Source: Nitrososphaerales archaeon
GTDB taxonomy: Archaea > Thermoproteota > Nitrososphaeria > Nitrososphaerales > CADDZS01
Length of the DNA: 64,000 bases
Reading direction: 5' to 3'
NCBI GenBank assembly: GCA_030041355.1
Contig: JASHNZ010000036.1
Span: 62,001 to 126,000 of the forward strand
Notes under the pieces: model-generated
What the model was told of the DNA's origin: nothing
The model's database searches: none
The model's input: the letters and a program-made list of their open reading frames with translations, nothing else
Shown here: positions 7,895 to 16,285 of the stretch, piece by piece
Numbering within the stretch: the first letter of the stretch is position 1
Layout: each line of letters begins with the position of its first letter
Made by a program: the position numbers and the translations under genes

Positions 7895-9127
7895 CTAGTT
7901 TCTCGGATTCCTTTCGAGCCCGAGAAGTTCGCGTGCAATAACTAGTCTCTGTATATCGTTAGTACCCTCGTATATCTCCGCAATGACGGAATCCCTGTAA
8001 CCTCTTTCGAGCCCAAACCCTTCCGTGTACCCTTCCCAGCCCATCACCTGGATAGCTTTTTCGATCGAACGACTGGCAACTTCCGAGCAGTATGCCTTGG
8101 CCATAGCTGTGTGCCTTGAGATCGTTTCTCTTTCTTGGCGACCAATCTTTTCGCGGCGGGCGAGCTTATCAAAATAAACCCCCACTTCTTCAAGCGATTC
8201 GTAACTGAGCTGCCTCGCGGCATGAGCTTCAATTGCAATGTCCGCGATCATCCCCTGAACGGATTGTTTCTCGGCTTTATCCTTGTTATTCTCCGTCCAC
8301 TCTATCATCATTTCCAACGCCATCTCTGCTCCTCCGACCGCACCGGCTGAGAGAGAAGCTCTGCCCCCATCCAATGCTGTGAGTGCGACTATAAAACCCG
8401 CCCCAAAAGTTCCTAGAATATTTTCCTTGGGAACGGGGCAATCTTCGAACACTATCTGGGCCGTTGTCGAGGCTCTTATCCCCATCTTTTTTTCCACTTT
8501 GGCAGTGCTCACTCCACCGAATGAACGCTCAACTATGAATGCAGTGATTCCTCCAAAAGCTCCAAGAGACAGATCGTTTGCGGCAAAAGCAAGGATCGTT
8601 TCCGCCCTGTCTCCATTCGAGATGAATTGCTTTGTACCGTTGAGCAGAAAGTGATCTCCATTTTTGGTTGCAGTCGTCTTTAGGTTTGCCGCATCGCTTC
8701 CGGCTCCGGGTTCCGTAAGAGCGAAAGCGCCTAATTTTCTCCCTGAAGCGAGATCAGGCAGGTACTTCTTTCTCTGATCATCGCTTCCGAATAAGTGGAT
8801 GGGAACTTCACAAAGCCCGGTATGAGCTCCGATTATGGTTCCATGAGCAGAGCAAACCTTTCCGATCTCTTGGATGGCGATCCCGTAACCGAATTCCCCA
8901 AGATCAGCTCCTTCGAACTCCTTTGGCACGGGAACTCCAAAGTAACCATGCTCGGCAAATTTTTTGACATTTTTTTCGGGAAACTTTTCTTCCTTGTCGT
9001 AGTATTCGACAGAATCGGCTATCTCTGTTCTCAAAAACTCGCGCAGAGCACTGCGAAATAGCTCATATTTCGGAGGAAGTTTGTAATCGTACACGAGCTC
9101 TTCAATTCTCGAACCATTCATGCCCAA
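7895..9127 (-). CDS. Acyl-CoA dehydrogenase
   Basis: A 410-residue flavoprotein that introduces the alpha-beta double bond into acyl-CoA. The signature GAFALTEPGAGSDA lies in the FAD-binding middle domain, and the C-terminal helical domain ends with YEGTNDIQR, whose Glu (about residue 387) is the catalytic base position of the short- and medium-chain enzymes. Full family length. It follows the enoyl-CoA hydratase gene by 17 bases and precedes the divergent ETF pair, so all four are probably one transcript. Chain-length specificity cannot be read from sequence alone. Electrons may go to the adjacent ETF-like pair or to the canonical ETF near 60 kb. Confidence 0.95.
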   Translation of the reverse strand: MGMNGSRIEELVYDYKLPPKYELFRSALREFLRTEIADSVEYYDKEEKFPEKNVKKFAEHGYFGVPVPKEFEGADLGEFGYGIAIQEIGKVCSAHGTIIGAHTGLCEVPIHLFGSDDQRKKYLPDLASGRKLGAFALTEPGAGSDAANLKTTATKNGDHFLLNGTKQFISNGDRAETILAFAANDLSLGAFGGITAFIVERSFGGVSTAKVEKKMGIRASTTAQIVFEDCPVPKENILGTFGAGFIVALTALDGGRASLSAGAVGGAEMALEMMIEWTENNKDKAEKQSVQGMIADIAIEAHAARQLSYESLEEVGVYFDKLARREKIGRQERETISRHTAMAKAYCSEVASRSIEKAIQVMGWEGYTEGFGLERGYRDSVIAEIYEGTNDIQRLVIARELLGLERNPRN

Positions 9128-9144
9128 GCAACGACCCTTTCCAA

Positions 9145-9933
9145 CTATTTGCCCGTGTATTTGGGAGGTCTTTTCATGAGAAAAGCTTCGATTCCTTCGC
9201 GCAGATCTTGACTCTGGCTTATTATTCTGACAGCCTCAACTTCGTATTGAAGACCTTTCTCAATCGACGGCTCTTGAAGTCCTTTGTTTATTGCCATCTT
9301 TGCCTGTGCCACTGCAACCGGGGATGCTTTCGCGGCAAGCATTCTCACATAATCCACCGCCGCTCGCAGCTCCTCTCCATCAGGAACAACTTTGTTCACT
9401 AAACCGATTCGCAGAGCTTCCTGCGCGTTAATTATTTGACCGGAGAATATCAATTCCTTGGCTTTCGCCTTTCCGATCAATCTCGGCATTCTCTGAGTGC
9501 CACCCCAACCCGGGATGAGTCCCAAGGTCACTTCAGGCTGACCGAATCTTGCTCTGTCGGAAGCAAACCTTAGATCGCAGGACATCGAAAGTTCGCATCC
9601 ACCGCCAAGAGCTAGTCCATTGACTGCGACGAGAACAGGTTTCGAAGAATTTTCAAGCGCATTGAAAGCATCGTGACCTACCTTCGCTATTCGATCAGCG
9701 TCTTGTGGACCGAGATCCTGCATCATTTTCAAATCCGCACCGGCGCAGAAAGCATTGTTGCCCGCACCCGTTATTACGATGCCTCGCACCTCAGGATCCT
9801 CGTTTCCTTCTTTCACTGCTGCGACTAGTTCATCGAGCAGTTTCAGGTTGAGGGCATTCACAGGAGGGTTATCTAGAGTGATAACTAACGCGCTTTCTTC
9901 CTTTCGCTTCTTGATAAATTCAGAACTGCTCAT
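9145..9933 (-). CDS. Enoyl-CoA hydratase
   Basis: A 262-residue crotonase-fold enzyme that hydrates 2-enoyl-CoA to 3-hydroxyacyl-CoA. The oxyanion-hole segment AFCAGADLKMM and the VNGLALGGGCELSMSCDLR region are present. GQPEVTLGLIPGWGGTQR carries the second catalytic Glu position. The C-terminus ends with FLMKRPPKYTGK, usual for the family. It heads the series hydratase, acyl-CoA dehydrogenase, ETF-like beta, ETF-like alpha. A GGAATTAAATGG element about 80 bases upstream (10013-10024) resembles the repeats in the phasin promoters. Confidence 0.95.
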   Translation of the reverse strand: MSSSEFIKKRKEESALVITLDNPPVNALNLKLLDELVAAVKEGNEDPEVRGIVITGAGNNAFCAGADLKMMQDLGPQDADRIAKVGHDAFNALENSSKPVLVAVNGLALGGGCELSMSCDLRFASDRARFGQPEVTLGLIPGWGGTQRMPRLIGKAKAKELIFSGQIINAQEALRIGLVNKVVPDGEELRAAVDYVRMLAAKASPVAVAQAKMAINKGLQEPSIEKGLQYEVEAVRIISQSQDLREGIEAFLMKRPPKYTGK

Positions 9934-10061
9934 AATTTAAGACTGGTAAATACGTTGGCTTGCAAATCTCATTTTAAGAGTTGTGAGAAAAACGATTACT
10001 AACTAGATTTGTAGGAATTAAATGGTGAAAAAGCAAAAAAAGGAAAAATTGCTTGCTATTT

Positions 10062-11012
10062 TCAGTTCGAGACTCTCATCGTGTTCACCGTCTCAAGCGC
10101 TGCTCCTTCTAGATACTTCTCGGCATCAATAGAGGCTTGACATCCCATGCCGGCCGCGGTTACAGCTTGCCTGTAGCGGTGATCGACTACGTCTCCTGCG
10201 GCAAATACTCCTCCAACGCTGGTCAACGTCCCCTCGTGAACTTTGATGTATCCCCTTGAATCTGTTTCAATCTGTCCTCTGAAAAGTGAAGTCAAAGGTT
10301 CGTGCCCTATGGCAACGAACAGACCTTCTGCCTTTACAGTTTCTTTCTTTCCGGTGTTCACGTTTTCTAAAACGACACCCTCTACTTTGTCTTCGCCTAG
10401 TACATCGCAAATTACAGAGTTCCAGACAAAAGAGATCTTGGGATTTGACTTTGCTTTTTCCTGCATGATTTTTGAAGCTCTGAGTCTATCTCGCCTGTGA
10501 ACCACAGTGACTTGCTTTGCAAATTTTGAAAGGAAGGTTGATTCCTCCATTGCGGTATCACCACCGCCTACCACAACCACGTCTTTCCCCTTGAAGAAGA
10601 AAGCATCACAGGTGGCACAAGCTGAAACTCCATGTCCACGCAGCTTTAGCTCAGAAGCTAGGCCCATCCATTTTGCTTGGGCTCCAGTCGTAATAATTAC
10701 CGCATCGGCCGAGAAAGTTTCGTGATCAACTTTTATGACAAAAGGTTTTTGTTTGAAATTGACTTCGGTCACATCCTTGTCGATAATTTCCGCCCCGAAT
10801 CGCTCGGCCTGGTTTCGGAATTTCTCCATCAGTTCGGGTCCTTGTATGCCCTCTGGAAAGCCCGGATAGTTTTCAACGTCAGTCGTAATCATCAATTGTC
10901 CTCCGGATTGAGAACCGGCAATGACTAGGGGCGCGAGATTTGCCCTAGCTGAATAAAGCGCAGCTGTATAGCCCGCAGGTCCCGAGCCTATTATGATCAA
11001 GCGCTTGTGCAT
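10062..11012 (-). CDS. trxB: Thioredoxin reductase
   Basis: A 316-residue FAD/NAD(P)H disulfide reductase. The FAD motif GSGPAGYTAALYSARA is at residues 9-24, the redox-active CATC at residues 132-135, and the pyridine-nucleotide motif VGGGDTAMEE follows. The C-terminal FAD segment GVFAAGDVVDHRYRQAVTAA is intact. It reduces thioredoxin and so maintains cytosolic thiols. It lies on the same strand as the flanking beta-oxidation genes but has 128 bases downstream and 47 bases upstream, so it may share the transcript of the hydroxyacyl-CoA dehydrogenase gene. Confidence 0.97.
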   Translation of the reverse strand: MHKRLIIIGSGPAGYTAALYSARANLAPLVIAGSQSGGQLMITTDVENYPGFPEGIQGPELMEKFRNQAERFGAEIIDKDVTEVNFKQKPFVIKVDHETFSADAVIITTGAQAKWMGLASELKLRGHGVSACATCDAFFFKGKDVVVVGGGDTAMEESTFLSKFAKQVTVVHRRDRLRASKIMQEKAKSNPKISFVWNSVICDVLGEDKVEGVVLENVNTGKKETVKAEGLFVAIGHEPLTSLFRGQIETDSRGYIKVHEGTLTSVGGVFAAGDVVDHRYRQAVTAAGMGCQASIDAEKYLEGAALETVNTMRVSN

Positions 11013-11059
11013 AATCCAGATCTTCTGATATTGTCCTTGAAACCGTTTAAACTTGACTA

Positions 11060-12031
11060 TCAGGAGTAGTCGTAAAAGCCCCTACCAGTCTTTTTGCCCA
11101 ATCTCCCAGAATAGAACATCTTCTTCACGATCTGGGTAGGTCTTGGCATGGGCTGACCTTCCATCTTTCGGATGTTCTCCTCGACATGATAAAGAACGTC
11201 CAAACCTATCAAGTCAGATAATTCAAAAGGCCCCATAGGCATCCCTGCCCCTGCTTTCATGGCCTGATCGATGTCCCTCATAGAGGCGACTCCTTCTTCG
11301 TATAGTGCATACGCTTCGTTTAACATAGCACCGAGAATTCTATTCACCAAAAAGCCAGGAACTTCCTTTACGCGAATAGGAAGCATGGGAAATCTGTGAT
11401 TGCGTAGCGGCGTCAGAAAATCGATAACATCGCTAACCGTATCTTCGCTTGTTTCAAGGCCTGGTATTACTTCGATTAACGGCAGAGTGATTGGAGGGTT
11501 GAAGAAATGCGTTCCGATGACTTTGTCCCTTCTTTTCTTGGCGGCCGAAGCCATCTCGGTAATGGAAAGTGTCGAGGTGTTGGAAGCCAGAACGCAATGA
11601 GTAGGTAGGATTGGATCCAGTTCTGCAAATAGAGTCTTCTTTGCTTCGATCTCCTCTATTATCGCTTCAATCACTAGGTCTACGTTCTTGAATGGTTCGT
11701 AATTTTCTGCTGGGTGAATTTTCGAAAGAAATTCTGAAGCCCTGTTTTCGTCATAAGTGGGTCTTAGTTTTGCCCGTATAGCTTGTCTTTGATCTTCGGT
11801 TAGATGAACGCCGTCTTGCTCTTGTATGCGGGCGATCTCTCGATCTCCTTTTGACTTGTGAAAGGCAACCAGTCCGTCCAGATCCTTTTTGACGTTGCTC
11901 ATTCCTCGGTCGATGAATTCTTTCGATACGTCCTTCAGATAAACGTCGTAACCATTCATTGCCATAATTTCTGCAATCTGGCTCCCCATAGCGCCCGCTC
12001 CGATCACTCCGACACTTCTTACGTACAGCAT
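11060..12031 (-). CDS. 3-hydroxyacyl-CoA dehydrogenase (second copy)
   Basis: A 323-residue enzyme from the ATG at 12031, chosen because a GAGGAGG Shine-Dalgarno sits 6 bases upstream. A longer frame to 12133 lacks this support. GAGAMGSQIAEIMA is the NAD motif, NTSTLSITE follows, and HFFNPPITLPLIEVIPG carries the catalytic His-Glu region. Compared with the copy at 5471 it has an insert of about 30 residues after the first beta-alpha unit, rich in charged residues, which could change acyl specificity. The C-terminal domain is complete (GMPMGPFELSDLIGLD). Confidence 0.94.
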   Translation of the reverse strand: MLYVRSVGVIGAGAMGSQIAEIMAMNGYDVYLKDVSKEFIDRGMSNVKKDLDGLVAFHKSKGDREIARIQEQDGVHLTEDQRQAIRAKLRPTYDENRASEFLSKIHPAENYEPFKNVDLVIEAIIEEIEAKKTLFAELDPILPTHCVLASNTSTLSITEMASAAKKRRDKVIGTHFFNPPITLPLIEVIPGLETSEDTVSDVIDFLTPLRNHRFPMLPIRVKEVPGFLVNRILGAMLNEAYALYEEGVASMRDIDQAMKAGAGMPMGPFELSDLIGLDVLYHVEENIRKMEGQPMPRPTQIVKKMFYSGRLGKKTGRGFYDYS

Positions 12032-12088
12032 AGAACCTCCTCGGTTCCGAGATCTATTTTTCGTTATCGTACCTGATTTTTGGTAACA

Positions 12089-12104
12089 TGATAATCTGTT
12101 ATCA
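12089..12104. promoter_or_regulatory. Imperfect palindrome upstream of the second hydroxyacyl-CoA dehydrogenase
   Basis: TGATAA-TCTG-TTATCA has 6-bp arms and lies about 60 bases upstream of the dehydrogenase ATG. Its TGATAATC half matches the half-site of the palindromes at 34790 and 37453. It may be a weak site for the same regulator; this is inference. Confidence 0.3.
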
Positions 12105-12194
12105 GGCGTGTATCTATCGTGGGAGTTCTGCAAAATTTCGTGGAAAATATCAGAGATATTTCGTTACCACTGTAGTGAATTTAGATCTGGTAAA

Positions 12195-12380
12195 TTGAAA
12201 GCAAGAAGGATTGCTCTGCTCGTAATTATTGTGGTTCTACTCCTGTTGTTCTTTTTCTATCCTATCACTTGGTTAGATTTTGATAGGGACGGCATTTTAC
12301 ACTACGACAGCTTAAACGATATCTATAGCGCGGAAAGTGCGGCGTCTCTCCGAGCCAGCTTTGGTTTCGGTTACCCCTAG
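12195..12380 (+). CDS. Small single-pass membrane protein
   Basis: A 61-residue protein if translation starts at the TTG at 12195. A longer frame from ATG 12108 adds 29 residues unlike a signal. The order is basic start (MKARR), a very hydrophobic helix of about 17 residues ending FFFYP, then a short hydrophilic tail with FDRDG and a final GFGYP. It resembles the protein at 58480-58719 in having MKxR, a helix ending FF, a DG turn and an ES...S...FGxGY ending. Function unknown; the tail is probably extracytoplasmic. It lies upstream of the secreted sedolisin but 212 bases away. Confidence 0.5.
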   Translation: MKARRIALLVIIVVLLLLFFFYPITWLDFDRDGILHYDSLNDIYSAESAASLRASFGFGYP

Positions 12381-12592
12381 TTTCCACAAAGCTGTTGAAT
12401 ACATGCATCGACAGGTCTTGACGCACTCGACAAGTAGTATCTGCGCGACATTATCGATGCGGTTCTTCAAATGATTCTCGAAGCCGAACTTGGTTAGATT
12501 CAGAAACGCTCGTAAAGTAATTTGAGCTCCAGGATTTTGAAAAGGCTAAATATGCCAAGGCGATCTCATCCAGAGTGCGTGAAATTTACTAG

Positions 12593-13924
12593 TTGAAAGA
12601 AGACGGACTCAAGAAACCGACGCGCAAATCCTGGATTGTGCTCTCCTTAGTGCTAAGCTTACTTTTCTTGGCTTCTTCGCCAGCATTCGTAGTGGGCTAC
12701 TCAAGTGTCGCGAGCAGCAATAATAGCAACCCAGCATCCTCGTCGTCGAGCTATAGTGTAGCTCCCGGGGTTCTGTCTGTGGGTCCAGCTTCAGAGCAGC
12801 CCAGTTGCAGTCCGAGTGCGCTCTGCCCCTCAATGCTAACGACAGCTTACGGTTTCTCGAAGCTCTTCCAGTCAGGCGTCAACGGGACTGGACAAACCGT
12901 GGTCATAGTCGACGCCTGCGGTTACTCTTCAATTTCTTCTGACCTCCAAACCTTTGATAGCCAATTCCATTTGCCAAATCCCAAATTCAACGTCATAGAC
13001 GTGGAAGGAAAGATTACCAACTCAACTTGCGAGTCGGAGTGGTCTGTTGAAACTGCCCTAGACGTGGAGTGGGCGCATGTGGTTGCACCGGGAGCTTCGA
13101 TTGATTTACTCTTGACGGTGAATGCCGGTGCGCAAGCGATGTATGATGCGTGGACCTATTCGCTCGATCACAACCTCGGGAACCAAATTTCCAATAGTTG
13201 GGGCGGCGCTGGTTGTGGAGTGAAGGGCTGCAACAATACGATCGGGGAAGGCATCGGGCCGTGCACTTTGACGAATGGAACCCAAGGAGTCCATGTGCCT
13301 CGAATATTATCCGAAGCAGCTAAGCAAAACGTCACGATTCTCGCCGCAGCGGGCGATTATGGCGCTTGGGGTATCGATCATGCGGAAGAGATGGTGCCTG
13401 CAGATTGTCCGGGTGTGCTTACGATCGGCGGAACAGCTCTCATCGTGCAAAGTGATGGGAAATATGTAACCGAAATTGGATGGAGCGGCAGCGGAGGGGG
13501 TTACGTGACTGCTCCGAAAGAGCCGAGTTACCAGAAAGAAGCCAAGATCAAGGATAAATTTGGCACCTTGGCGAAGCCCGATGTTGCGGCGGACGCGAGT
13601 TGTTCCACCCCCGTGTGGGTCTATGTTGAAGGTTCCTGGGACGGAATTTGCGGAACTAGCGTGGCGACTCCCCTATGGTCAGGTTTCATGGCAGATGTGA
13701 ACCAAATTAGGGCGGACAACGGTTTCTCACCGGCCGGTTTTGTGAATCCTTTCCTTTACACGGTCGTCTACACCAATTCTACGCTGTACAAGAACGACTT
13801 TCATGACATAAAGACGGGAAGCAACGGGTGGACTGCGGGCAAAGGCTGGGATCCTGTCACGGGTTTGGGTTCCTTTGTCGCACCAAATCTTGCGCAGACG
13901 CTGGGTGACAGTAAGAACGCTTGA
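12593..13924 (+). CDS. Secreted sedolisin-type serine protease (S53)
   Basis: A 443-residue protein from a TTG start. Residues 13-36 form a signal peptide or anchor, followed by a Ser/Asn-rich linker to about residue 56. The catalytic domain then begins almost at once. The S53 Glu and Asp are in SVETALDVEW (E152, D156), the oxyanion Asp in AAGDYG (D254) and the nucleophile in GTSVATP (S355). A calcium-site motif DFHDIKTGSNG is near the C-terminus. The usual large N-terminal prodomain of about 180 residues is missing, as only some 35 residues precede the core. Sedolisins typically work at acidic pH outside the cell, which hints at an acidic habitat. Confidence 0.9.
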   Translation: MKEDGLKKPTRKSWIVLSLVLSLLFLASSPAFVVGYSSVASSNNSNPASSSSSYSVAPGVLSVGPASEQPSCSPSALCPSMLTTAYGFSKLFQSGVNGTGQTVVIVDACGYSSISSDLQTFDSQFHLPNPKFNVIDVEGKITNSTCESEWSVETALDVEWAHVVAPGASIDLLLTVNAGAQAMYDAWTYSLDHNLGNQISNSWGGAGCGVKGCNNTIGEGIGPCTLTNGTQGVHVPRILSEAAKQNVTILAAAGDYGAWGIDHAEEMVPADCPGVLTIGGTALIVQSDGKYVTEIGWSGSGGGYVTAPKEPSYQKEAKIKDKFGTLAKPDVAADASCSTPVWVYVEGSWDGICGTSVATPLWSGFMADVNQIRADNGFSPAGFVNPFLYTVVYTNSTLYKNDFHDIKTGSNGWTAGKGWDPVTGLGSFVAPNLAQTLGDSKNA

Positions 13925-14394
13925 GAAAATTGAGAGCCCTCAAAAATGGTATTTACACTGTTTGTCCGGTATCCCGCTTATCCCAGTCAAAGAACTGACT
14001 GACGGGGCCAGACGAGACCAACGTCGCGGCGTGAGGCTTTGTATATTTGAGTCTTGTAACGCCACTTGTAGAATTGTGAGCAAGGCCTCTCACGATAGCT
14101 TGCCTCAAGCAATTACAGCAGATATTTTGGATTGCTACGCTTAGCTGGAAAATATTACCTCAGCTAGGAAACCGGCGAACATTTGGAGAAACTGTATCAG
14201 GATCCGACATATCGCAGAAACTGATATGCATGTGTAAGAAAGGAATTTCTCGGCTGAGTTCGCGCAAATCAAGGTATCAAGTTAGACTATTATGCGCATA
14301 TACTAACAGTTAACTACACTTTCTATGTCAGATGCTTTGTGACGAAACTCCTACATTCAAATTTCTGAATCGCAGCTAGTCGACAATTTTTAGT
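13925..14394. other. 470-base gene-free interval
   Basis: No convincing gene was seen between the sedolisin and the sulfite-oxidase-like gene. An 89-codon plus-strand frame begins inside the sedolisin gene and has no recognisable content. A perfect 10-bp palindrome, TATGCGCATA, lies at 14291-14300. It is about 95 bases ahead of the molybdoenzyme start and is similar to a site at 18561. Confidence 0.4.
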
Positions 14395-15495
14395 TTGAAG
14401 AAAATGATCAACTCTCTAGAAATGACTGGACAGGAGAATTCGCCTGTTAACTTAGAGTCACCCATAGCTTCGCTCCAGTCAGGAATTACTCCTATCCGCT
14501 CCTTTTATGTCAGAAGTCATTTTCCAACGCCTAAAATCGATGCAAACAAGTGGTCTCTAACTGTTGAATCGGATCAAGAGCAGAAAGCGAGTTGGCAATT
14601 TGGGCTCGAAGATTTGAAGCAAATGCCGCAGACCGCTGTTACTGCGACACTTGAATGCGCTGGAAACAGTAGGCGACTCTTTCAGGAACAAGCCAAAGGC
14701 GAAATTCAATGGGGTGAAGGTGCCGTTGGAACTGCAGTGTGGTCGGGTGTGCGTTTAACGCATTTACTACGAAACGAATGCAAGATTTCGTTCAATCCCG
14801 AAAGCCAATGGAAGGCGATTATCTTCGTAGGTGCAGACGGAGACCCAGCTGCAAAAGAGGCGGGGCCTGATGAAAATCCCAGAAAATTTGCGCGTTATCT
14901 CGGAATTGAAAAAGCGCTGCACGATGATGATCAAGTCATAATTGCAACACACATGAATGGCGATCCACTTTCTCTCGAGCACGGGTTCCCTGCCCGTCTG
15001 ATTGTCCCAGGGTGGTACGGCATGGCCTCAGTCAAGTGGCTTTCAAAAATCGTCCTGTCACGCGATGAACCCCGAACGTACTTTAATGATGTGAGATATG
15101 TGTACCAATGGAAAGGAGAGAAAGGAAGGGATCCTGTCGCGCAATTACTTGTAAAGAGCTTGATTACCCATCCCTTAAATGGTGAGGAAATTCGGCTCGG
15201 ACAGGCTGTGACGATCACTGGCAAGGCATGGTCAGGTTCTGGCAAAATTGCGTCCGTCGAGGTGTGCGAGGAAGGCGGAGAAGATTCCTGGGTGTGGGCA
15301 GAGCTAGGCGAGCAGCTAAGTCAATTCGGCTGGGTCCCTTGGAAAAAAATTTGGAAGCCAGCGAAGAAAGGCCGCTTTACAATTATGAGCAGGGCAATGG
15401 ATTCAAGGGGCAACGTCCAGCCAGAGCGACCCCTCCAAAATGACTATCTTTACGGATACAATGCTGTGGGTAGAGTAACTTTGAACGTTGTCTAG
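14395..15495 (+). CDS. Sulfite-oxidase-family molybdopterin enzyme
   Basis: A 366-residue protein from TTG (an ATG at 14404 is an alternative). The core has the molybdenum-ligating cysteine in ATLECAGNSRR (C88) and the conserved GWYGMASVKWL segment. The C-terminal 110 residues look like the Ig-type dimerisation domain, with GKAWSGSGKIASVEV. There is no heme domain and no visible signal peptide, so it should be cytoplasmic and use an external acceptor. The family oxidises sulfite to sulfate, although related enzymes reduce other oxyanions. The neighbouring GcvH-TusA fusion, rhodanese and persulfide dioxygenase genes favour sulfite as substrate, since the dioxygenase produces it. Confidence 0.88.
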   Translation: MKKMINSLEMTGQENSPVNLESPIASLQSGITPIRSFYVRSHFPTPKIDANKWSLTVESDQEQKASWQFGLEDLKQMPQTAVTATLECAGNSRRLFQEQAKGEIQWGEGAVGTAVWSGVRLTHLLRNECKISFNPESQWKAIIFVGADGDPAAKEAGPDENPRKFARYLGIEKALHDDDQVIIATHMNGDPLSLEHGFPARLIVPGWYGMASVKWLSKIVLSRDEPRTYFNDVRYVYQWKGEKGRDPVAQLLVKSLITHPLNGEEIRLGQAVTITGKAWSGSGKIASVEVCEEGGEDSWVWAELGEQLSQFGWVPWKKIWKPAKKGRFTIMSRAMDSRGNVQPERPLQNDYLYGYNAVGRVTLNVV

Positions 15496-15565
15496 ATGAT
15501 CTGGGCGAAAAATAGTTAGACAATCAATTCGATCCTGTAATTCGATTGCACCGGGCGAACTATTA

Positions 15566-16231
15566 TTGCAGGTTCAGAATTGCGAATTTCCAGACGATGT
15601 CCTACTAGATGTGCAGAACGACGTCTGGATTAGAGTGCAACCTGAAGGAATCGGGCGCATTGGTGTAACCTCCGTCCTTTCTTTTCTTGCAGGGAAATTC
15701 GAACGCCTCAATTTTAAAACCAAGATTTCGCAAGTTGTTCGGGGCCAATCAGTCGGTACGGTCGAGTCGCCGAGACATTTCGCCGCTGTTAGAGCGCCGG
15801 TCGGAGGCGTGATTCACAAATTCAATGATTCGGCTCAGCAGGATCCCAAACTGATCAATCTCTCACCCTACGGAGAAGGGTGGATAGTTGAGCTTGAGCA
15901 AATCCATATGGCCGATTGCGAAGGACTAGCTCCAGCGAGCGAAGCTGCGCCTGCTCTCGAAGATAGGATCAAAGAACTCAGGGTGCGCTGCTTCAAGAAA
16001 CTTCCAGATGAGGACATTTACTCAATAGGCCTGGAATGCTCGGCGACGCTTGCAAACCTCGACGACATTCTCTCAAAGCGGCTAGTGGGCACTGTCATCC
16101 ACGTCGTCTCAGACGATCCCCTCGCGGAAATTGAAATGGTTAGATGGGCGGACCAGCGCGACCAGACACTCGTCGAGGCGCGAAGGGAAGGTAACCTCTA
16201 CCACTTTCTAATCGAAAAAAAGCAAGACTAG
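15566..16231 (+). CDS. GcvH-like / TusA-like fusion protein
   Basis: A 221-residue protein from a TTG start, 70 bases after the sulfite-oxidase-like gene. Residues 20-113 follow glycine-cleavage H protein, including APVGGVIHKFND and PYGEGWIVELE, but the lipoyl-lysine position in VESPRHF is Arg (R70 where GcvH has VESVKA). Residues 141-220 align along their length with TusA sulfur-carrier proteins (GLEC at 155-158, then VVSDDPLAEI and LYHFLIEKK). The sulfur-carrying Cys is kept (C158), but the CPxP motif reads CSAT. H-like lipoate proteins and TusA are partners in the sHdr sulfur-oxidation pathway; here they appear on one chain. Lipoylation seems impossible at the usual site, so C158 is the likely functional thiol. 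Confidence 0.8.
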   Translation: MQVQNCEFPDDVLLDVQNDVWIRVQPEGIGRIGVTSVLSFLAGKFERLNFKTKISQVVRGQSVGTVESPRHFAAVRAPVGGVIHKFNDSAQQDPKLINLSPYGEGWIVELEQIHMADCEGLAPASEAAPALEDRIKELRVRCFKKLPDEDIYSIGLECSATLANLDDILSKRLVGTVIHVVSDDPLAEIEMVRWADQRDQTLVEARREGNLYHFLIEKKQD

Positions 16232-16285
16232 CGCAAGTCTTCGAAAAAGAGGTTGGTGCAGTCCAAGAGAATTGTGCACTTCGAA

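Noticed and set aside
13875-14144. Plus-strand frame at the end of the sedolisin gene
   Set aside because: It begins inside the sedolisin in another frame and has no recognisable content.
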